Positions 58,936 to 64,000 of a stretch of DNA of 64,000 nt are shown one piece after another. The notes under the pieces were generated by a model. The model had not been told where the DNA came from. It did not search any database and saw only the letters and a program-made list of their open reading frames with translations. Origin of the DNA: Pseudomonas putida. GTDB taxonomy: Bacteria > Pseudomonadota > Gammaproteobacteria > Pseudomonadales > Pseudomonadaceae. Location: NCBI RefSeq assembly GCF_002025705.1, contig NZ_CP018846.1, positions 5,695,501 through 5,759,500 of the forward strand, written 5' to 3'. The first letter of the stretch is position 1; each line of letters starts with the position of its first letter. The position numbers and the translations under genes were made by a program.

Positions 58936-60018
58936 ATGACGATCAGAAGAAACCGGATCTACACGGACCTGCTGCGCAGTACCTATCGCACGATATGGGG
59001 CAACTGGGGCCTCAACCCCTCCATCAAGCCGGGCGCGGTCGGCATCATCGACGCCGACTCCGGCGACTTCAAACTTGTCGCCGACTGCCTGCCCGGCGTC
59101 GAGATCAGCAAGAACCAGCAAAGCCGCAAGTGGGATTTCAAGTCCACGGGCGTGACGTGCAGGAGCATCAACGCCAATGTCGGGGGGGTGATCTTTGACC
59201 CGAACACCGGTGCCGAGGTCAAACCTGATGCCGCGCTGGAATGGACCTTCGACAAAGAGAATTCCATTACCTCGGAGTTTGCGATCGCCGGGGAGCATGC
59301 GATCAGCAACCTTACCGTCCTCGATGACCAGTACGATTGGCTGCTTGCCCAGGCGCGCAAGTTGAACATGGCCACCAGCAGCGGCATCTCTGAAGGGTTT
59401 GGCGTGGTGACCTCAGTCATCTACGCCAGCAGCGGCCTGAATGCAGCGGCGAAGAAGAGCAAGGCCAGCTTCACCGTCTCGGGCAGCGCAAGCGGTCTGA
59501 ACCGCCTGCTCGGTGAAGACGGCATCAACGGCAAAGGCAAGTCGAGCTACGTGTTCACCAGCAACTCCAGCGAAGTCGAAACACATACCCTGCCGGCCAG
59601 AAGCGGTGAAGTGGCAACCGAACCTCTGCCCGTCGCCTATACCTTTGCCTCGTTCGCAGGCAGCCGGGTGCTGATCCCGAGCTGGGTCGGCAAGATCGGC
59701 GTACTGAACCTGCTGGTGGACAGCAAGGCATCGTCCTTCACCACTTACACCACAAAGATCACACTGTCCTACCAGACCCCGGCCGGCCCGGTCGAAGACT
59801 CCAGGACCGTGATCGGTGGAAGCTCGGCCAGCTTCGGCGAAATCCCCCTGACCGCCACCGAGATGGTGCTGACTGTGGAGTTCATCAACATCGGCTCGAA
59901 TACCCGCAAGTCGATGAGGTGGAACACGCCTGCCAGTGAGTGGCTGGGCGGCACCCGTACCGTGAACCTGACAGGTACCTGGCCGGGTGCACCGGAGATG
60001 ACCGAGATCAAGAGCTGA
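58936..60018 (+). CDS. Unrecognised 360-aa protein, beta-rich, possibly pore-forming-like
   Basis: A protein of 360 aa not matched to any family known to me. It has no signal peptide. Residues about 30-180 alternate charged and small residues with a long helix (QYDWLLAQARKLNMATSS), then an S/G/A-rich stretch (VIYASSGLNAAAKKSKASF, SGSASGLNRLLG) that could be an amphipathic hairpin. Residues about 210-350 are serine/threonine-rich beta strands ending in a tryptophan-bearing RKSMRWNTPASEW. AAGG precedes the ATG at 58936; starts at 58927 or 58930 are possible. Early AGA codons and lower GC by eye suggest transfer. The stop is 2 bp from the convergent SulP stop. Confidence 0.65.
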   Translation: MTIRRNRIYTDLLRSTYRTIWGNWGLNPSIKPGAVGIIDADSGDFKLVADCLPGVEISKNQQSRKWDFKSTGVTCRSINANVGGVIFDPNTGAEVKPDAALEWTFDKENSITSEFAIAGEHAISNLTVLDDQYDWLLAQARKLNMATSSGISEGFGVVTSVIYASSGLNAAAKKSKASFTVSGSASGLNRLLGEDGINGKGKSSYVFTSNSSEVETHTLPARSGEVATEPLPVAYTFASFAGSRVLIPSWVGKIGVLNLLVDSKASSFTTYTTKITLSYQTPAGPVEDSRTVIGGSSASFGEIPLTATEMVLTVEFINIGSNTRKSMRWNTPASEWLGGTRTVNLTGTWPGAPEMTEIKS

Positions 60019-60020
60019 CC

Positions 60021-61541
60021 TCAAGTACCAGCAACGCTGCGTAAGCGCCCTTCCACCCTGCGCTTGAGCCCCCGCTGCTCGATGCGCAGGGTGGAGCCAC
60101 TGGTCTTGCTCCAGTCCTCCAGCAGTTCCAGGCATGAATGGTCGATGTAGGTAAGGTTGGCCAGCGGAACATGCAAGGTGCTGCCGGCAGGCACGCTATC
60201 GAGCACCTGGGTCAGTGCCGGTACCTTGAGGAAGGTTGCCGCCCCGCTCAGGCGCAGCTCCATATGGCCACGGGGCTCCAGCTGGACAAGGCAGATCTTC
60301 AGGCGCGCGGCCTTGAATGCCAGCTTCAGCAGTGTCAGCGCAAAGCCCAGCAACACACCGGTCAACAGGTCGGTGAGGATGATCGCCATGGCCGTCGCCA
60401 CGTAGGTGAACATCGGCATCCGCCCATAGCGGCGTAACCCCCGCAGCGCCTTGAAATCGACAAGCTTGATGCCGGTGTAGACAAGCACGCCTGCCAGGCT
60501 CGCCACCGGAATCTGCTGCAGCACGCTGCTCAGTACCACCACGAACGCCAGCAACCACAAGCCATGCAGGATGGCCGAGGCACGAGTTTGCGCGCCGGCC
60601 TGGACGTTGGCCGAACTGCGCACGATCACACCGGTCATTGGCAAGGCTCCGAGGAGCCCGCAGAGCATGTTGCCGATGCCTTGTGCCGAAAGCTCGCGAT
60701 CGAAGTCCGAACGCTGGCCGTTGTGCATTCGATCCACCGCTGCTGCCGACAGCAAGGTTTCAGCACTGGCGATGAACGCCAGCGCGAAGGCCGCCACCAA
60801 CAGGGTCGGGTCGGCGAGCTGCATAAGGTCATCCGGGCGAATCCAGTCGATCGCTTCGGACAGGTCAGCCGGCACTTGCACGCGGTTCACCGGCAGCGCC
60901 AGCCACATGGCGACGGCGGTCATTGCCGCCACGCCCAGCAACGCACCGGGTACGAAACGCAGCTTCTGTGGCCGCAGGCGCTCCCAGGCCCACATGATGG
61001 CAATGGTACCTAGCCCGAGCGCACCGGCCATCCAGCCTGAACCTGCATTTTCCAGCGGCAGGGCAGCGCTCACGGTCGCGGGAAACTCAAGCAGGTTCTG
61101 CATGCCCGACGGCTGCGGCGCCGTGTCGAACATGACATGCACCTGCGACAGGACGATCAGCACACCAATGCCAGCGAGCATGCCGTACACCACAGCCGGC
61201 GCCGTGACGCGGAACCAGCACCCCAGGCGCAGGCGCCCGGCCAGCAATTGCAGAATCCCCGCCAGCAGCAGGATAGGCCCGAGCATCGCCATGCCATGTT
61301 GGCGTACCAGCTCGAACACCAACACCGCCAGGCCAGCCGCCGGCCCACTGACCTGCAACGGCGAACCCGCCAGGAAGCCGACCACGATACCGCCGATGAT
61401 GCCGGTGATCAGGCCCTTGGCCGGTGGCATGCCCGAGGCGATCGCGATGCCCATGCACAACGGCAGGGCAACCAGGAACACCACTACCGACGCCAGCAAC
61501 TCACGCGGCAGGGCCGCTTTCAACTGTGTCATGTTCACCAT
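60021..61541 (-). CDS. SulP family inorganic anion transporter
   Basis: A 506-aa transporter with about twelve to fourteen helices and a short C-terminal STAS domain (about 425-500; LRLSGAATFLKV, LANLTYIDHSCLELLEDW). Typical motifs: ALPLCMGIAIASGMPPAKGL at the start and SAETLLSAAAVDR. Lying next to carbonic anhydrase, it may move bicarbonate rather than sulfate; this is inference from the neighbour. AAAGGAG precedes the ATG. Confidence 0.88.
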   Translation of the reverse strand: MVNMTQLKAALPRELLASVVVFLVALPLCMGIAIASGMPPAKGLITGIIGGIVVGFLAGSPLQVSGPAAGLAVLVFELVRQHGMAMLGPILLLAGILQLLAGRLRLGCWFRVTAPAVVYGMLAGIGVLIVLSQVHVMFDTAPQPSGMQNLLEFPATVSAALPLENAGSGWMAGALGLGTIAIMWAWERLRPQKLRFVPGALLGVAAMTAVAMWLALPVNRVQVPADLSEAIDWIRPDDLMQLADPTLLVAAFALAFIASAETLLSAAAVDRMHNGQRSDFDRELSAQGIGNMLCGLLGALPMTGVIVRSSANVQAGAQTRASAILHGLWLLAFVVVLSSVLQQIPVASLAGVLVYTGIKLVDFKALRGLRRYGRMPMFTYVATAMAIILTDLLTGVLLGFALTLLKLAFKAARLKICLVQLEPRGHMELRLSGAATFLKVPALTQVLDSVPAGSTLHVPLANLTYIDHSCLELLEDWSKTSGSTLRIEQRGLKRRVEGRLRSVAGT

Positions 61542-61732
61542 CTTTCTCCTTTCTCTGTCGCACGGCCATTCCGCTGGCCGTGGGCACGTTTGACCCCTGA
61601 CGAGCGCGCAGGCGCGGGCCGCCAGCGAGATCGCCGGCAGGGCAGTCAGGGCATTTTCAAGGCAGCCGAAGGCCGCGCCACACCCGCGATAGGTGCAGCC
61701 GGCTATTCAAGGTTCAGCTGTGGACGGGTCGC

Positions 61733-62452
61733 TTAGTAGCGGCCTCTCGGAGTGGCGCTTGGCACCGGCTGGCCAGCGGCCAGGGGTAGGAAACTGTCGC
61801 TGACAGCGTCGTAGGCTTCGATCTTGCTGGTCTCGATGTCGTACACCCAGCCATGGATGTACAGCTCACCTGCGGCGAGGCGCGACGCAACCGACGGGTG
61901 CGTACGCAGGTGATGCAACTGGGCGATCACGTTTTCCTTGGTCAGCACTTGCATGGTTTCGTGCTCGCTGCCGCAGGAACAGTTGTTCTCGACCACGGTG
62001 CGGGCCACTTCCGCATGACGCAGCCAGGCGGAAACCGTTGGCATCTTGGCCAATGACTGCGGGTTGAGCACCGCACGCATGGCGCCACAGTCCGAGTGAC
62101 CGCAGATGATGATGTGATGCACCTTCAATGCCGATACGGCGTACTCGATGGCGCTGGACACGCCGCCGTTCATCTGGCCGTAAGGGGGTACCACGTTACC
62201 GACGTTACGGGTCACGAAAAGGTCGCCCGGCGAGCTCTGGGTGATCAGCTCGGGGACGATGCGCGAGTCGGCACAGGTGATGAACATGGCGCGCGGGGTT
62301 TGCGCGGTGGCGAGCTTCTTGAACAGCTCTTGCTGCTCGGGGAAGACGTCATGGTGAAAGCGCAGGAAGCCGTCGACGATGTGCTTCAGGGCGGCATCGG
62401 CGCTCTCCGCGGGGGCTTGCGGAACGACCTTGGATGGGTCCTTGACGGGCAT
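61733..62452 (-). CDS. Beta-class carbonic anhydrase
   Basis: A 239-aa enzyme with zinc ligands C60, H119 and C122 (CADSR, CGHSDCGAM) and the D62-R64 dyad. It interconverts carbon dioxide and bicarbonate. It is upstream of SulP in the same direction with a 191-bp gap, so the two may form an operon supplying bicarbonate. An extended N-terminus of about 30 residues precedes the fold. Confidence 0.93.
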   Translation of the reverse strand: MPVKDPSKVVPQAPAESADAALKHIVDGFLRFHHDVFPEQQELFKKLATAQTPRAMFITCADSRIVPELITQSSPGDLFVTRNVGNVVPPYGQMNGGVSSAIEYAVSALKVHHIIICGHSDCGAMRAVLNPQSLAKMPTVSAWLRHAEVARTVVENNCSCGSEHETMQVLTKENVIAQLHHLRTHPSVASRLAAGELYIHGWVYDIETSKIEAYDAVSDSFLPLAAGQPVPSATPRGRY

Positions 62453-62735
62453 GATTCATCCTCTTGACGGTGTGTAGGTAAATCCATTTTACCGGTGAAA
62501 GATTCTGGCTATGCGCAGATTTAGATGACGCGCGGGAGCGATAGATCACAGTCTTCGTTGACAGGATTGCTACGCTAGCGGGGAAAACTTAACTGAAACT
62601 TAATTCGGAGGCTCTAGAACGGGTGTTCCAGATCGAAAAGGCGGGAGCTGAATAATAGCAAAAAAGCATCAACTGCCAAGAGCCATTAGCACAATTATCA
62701 CCTCGAATTAGCTGAGCTGGGGATGGCCACTGCCA

Positions 62736-63794
62736 TCAGAACAACGCCATCTGCCCACCCGGCGGGCAGAACGCCGAGCAGTCCAGGGGCTGCGCCTCAC
62801 GGCCGGCAAAGTCCAGCCGCTTCATGGCCTTGGCAAAACGCTGCGCCAACAACTCGGCAAAGATCCCTTCGCCACGCATCCGCGCACCAAAGCGGCTGTC
62901 ATACAACTCGCCGCCCCGGCTCTGGCGAATCAGGCTGAGCACATGGGCCGCGCGCTGCGGGTAATGGTCCTGCAGCCACTGCTCGAACAACGGCGCCACT
63001 TCCAACGGCAAACGCAGCATCATGTAGGCAGCACTCTGTGCGCCCGCTTCCTTGGCAGCCTCCAGCAAGTGCTCCAGCTCGCTGTCGTTGATCATCGGAA
63101 TCATCGGCGAGCACAAGACGCCTACCGGCACACCGGCCTCGCGCAGTACACGAATGGCCCGCAACCTGGCCTTGGGTGATGCCGCGCGGGGTTCGAGCAC
63201 CCGCTTGAGGTCGTCGTCCAGGGTCGTGAGGCTGATCATCACCCGTGCCAGACGTTGGCTGGCCATTTCGGCCAGCAGGTCGAGGTCGCGCAACACCAGC
63301 GCGCCCTTGGTGACGATGGTCACGGGGTGGCGAAAACGCAAAAGTACCTCCAGCAACCGTCGGGTCAGCTGTTGTTCACGCTCGATAGGCTGATAGGGGT
63401 CGGTGTTCGAGCCCAGGTTGATCGGTGCACAGACATAGCCCGGCTTGCTCAACTGCTGCGCAAGCACTTCGGCGGCATTGGTCTTGGCGATCAGCTTGGT
63501 CTCGAAATCCAGGCCAGGGGAAAGATCCCAATAGGCATGGGAAGGGCGGGCATAGCAGTAGATGCAGCCATGCTCGCAACCCCGGTAGGGATTGATCGAG
63601 CGGTCGAAGGGCAGGTCGGGGGAGGTATTGCGGCTGATGACCGATTTCGCCGTTTCGATCCGTACCTCGGTACCCTGAGTCTGCGGTACCTCTTGGTACC
63701 AACCGTCATCCTCCGCCACCGAATAGCTTGGCGCGAAGCGGTTGTGCGGATTTTGTGCCGTGCCACGGCCCTTTTGCGGTGCTGGAAAAATCAT
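62736..63794 (-). CDS. PA0069-type radical SAM protein
   Basis: A 352-aa radical SAM enzyme with the cluster motif C73-x3-C77-x2-C80 (RGCEHGCIYCYARP). Further conserved segments are NLGSNTDPYQPIERE and IVTKGALVLRDLDLL, resembling SplB-like repair enzymes. In P. aeruginosa PA0069 belongs to the LexA regulon; here a LexA box lies 15 bp upstream. A role in DNA repair or damage response is inferred. Confidence 0.9.
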   Translation of the reverse strand: MIFPAPQKGRGTAQNPHNRFAPSYSVAEDDGWYQEVPQTQGTEVRIETAKSVISRNTSPDLPFDRSINPYRGCEHGCIYCYARPSHAYWDLSPGLDFETKLIAKTNAAEVLAQQLSKPGYVCAPINLGSNTDPYQPIEREQQLTRRLLEVLLRFRHPVTIVTKGALVLRDLDLLAEMASQRLARVMISLTTLDDDLKRVLEPRAASPKARLRAIRVLREAGVPVGVLCSPMIPMINDSELEHLLEAAKEAGAQSAAYMMLRLPLEVAPLFEQWLQDHYPQRAAHVLSLIRQSRGGELYDSRFGARMRGEGIFAELLAQRFAKAMKRLDFAGREAQPLDCSAFCPPGGQMALF

Positions 63795-63808
63795 GGCTCG
63801 CCCCTATA

Positions 63809-63824
63809 CTGTATTCATATACAG
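63809..63824. promoter_or_regulatory. LexA (SOS) box
   Basis: CTGTATTCATATACAG has perfect CTGTAT/ATACAG arms and matches the CTG-N10-CAG consensus. It lies 15 bp before the start of the radical SAM gene, within its promoter. Confidence 0.85.
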
Positions 63825-63867
63825 TACATTGTGCTTGATGTTCTTTACAGCACCTCCGGTCAGCGCT

Positions 63868-64000
63868 TCAGGTCAGCCCATGCCAGCGCAGATAAGCCTG
63901 TGAACGCGCTGGCCGCCCCAGAAACGCTTCAATTCCCTCGCTCAGCGGGCGCGTGGCCCCCGGTGCGAACAACGTCTGTTCAAACGCTTTGCCTGTTGCC
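63868..64000 (-). CDS. C-terminal fragment of an M3 family oligopeptidase
   Basis: The last 43 codons of a minus-strand gene that continues beyond the window. The end (LSEGIEAFLGRPARSQAYLRW, stop after HGLT) resembles the C-terminus of M3 metallopeptidases such as oligopeptidase A (PrlC), where FLGR-x-P and a final HG are conserved. The active site is not in the window, so this rests on a short match and on the position remembered from P. putida. Confidence 0.6.
   Translation of the reverse strand, partial: ATGKAFEQTLFAPGATRPLSEGIEAFLGRPARSQAYLRWHGLT

Noticed and set aside
1..64000. tRNA and rRNA genes, insertion sequences, prophage
   Set aside because: I looked for CCA-ended cloverleaf segments, rRNA landmarks, transposase and integrase motifs and phage genes and saw none.

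Overview
The window is a 64 kb stretch of a GC-rich gammaproteobacterial chromosome. Gene content and order (pntAA-pntAB-pntB, algB-kinB, ampDh2-dgcH-dsbA-cc4-engB-polA, znuA/zur-znuCB, metNIQ, a caa3-type cytochrome oxidase cluster, a radical SAM gene behind a LexA box) match Pseudomonas. The REP palindromes (TGTGGGAGCGGCC...GGCCGCTCCTACA) are those of the P. putida group. No rRNA, tRNA, CRISPR array, insertion sequence or prophage is visible, so this is mostly core chromosome.

Layout. 1-2069: transhydrogenase operon (5' end outside the window). 2256-3749: acetyl-CoA hydrolase/CoA-transferase. 3750-7630: small-protein region with a DUF1127 gene, three tandem DUF2388 secreted proteins and a large periplasmic protein with an HExxH motif; a repeated GTACAGT motif sits here. 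7790-15106: a GFA protein and transport/envelope genes (CitMHS, TerC, Na/Pi cotransporter, M16 peptidase, DUF5924). 15187-18670: an Mla/MCE lipid-transport operon. 18652-21463: nucleoside-recognition protein and GltP, whose upstream region looks like an AauR/IHF/sigma-54 promoter. 22214-24183: a small envelope operon (97-aa membrane protein, DUF1328, Ivy) and a triple-BON protein. 24394-34742: AlgB-KinB, an EAL protein, AmpDh2, DgcH, a nuclease-fold protein, DsbA, cytochrome c4 and a c5-like cytochrome. 34936-38767: EngB, an ErsA-like sRNA and PolA. 38842-40151: DUF2782 protein and ThrB. 40304-43309: zinc uptake. 43437-49138: lipoprotein, catalase HPII and MetNIQ. 49268-57815: cytochrome oxidase structural and assembly genes. 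58184-64000: two unrecognised proteins, SulP and carbonic anhydrase, an SOS-linked radical SAM protein and the tail of an M3 peptidase.

How the parts fit. The cox region encodes the full caa3 oxidase (subunits I, II and III), copper insertion (Cox11, Sco1), haem A synthesis (CyoE, CtaA) and Surf1. DsbA and the two c-type cytochromes add periplasmic thiol and haem chemistry. AlgB-KinB, DgcH, the EAL protein and the ErsA-like RNA form an envelope-stress, exopolysaccharide and c-di-GMP neighbourhood. The best candidates for undescribed biology are the 360-aa protein at 58936-60018, the DUF2388/HExxH cluster with its GTACAGT repeats, the structured region at 21971-22023, and the terminator placed directly before thrB.
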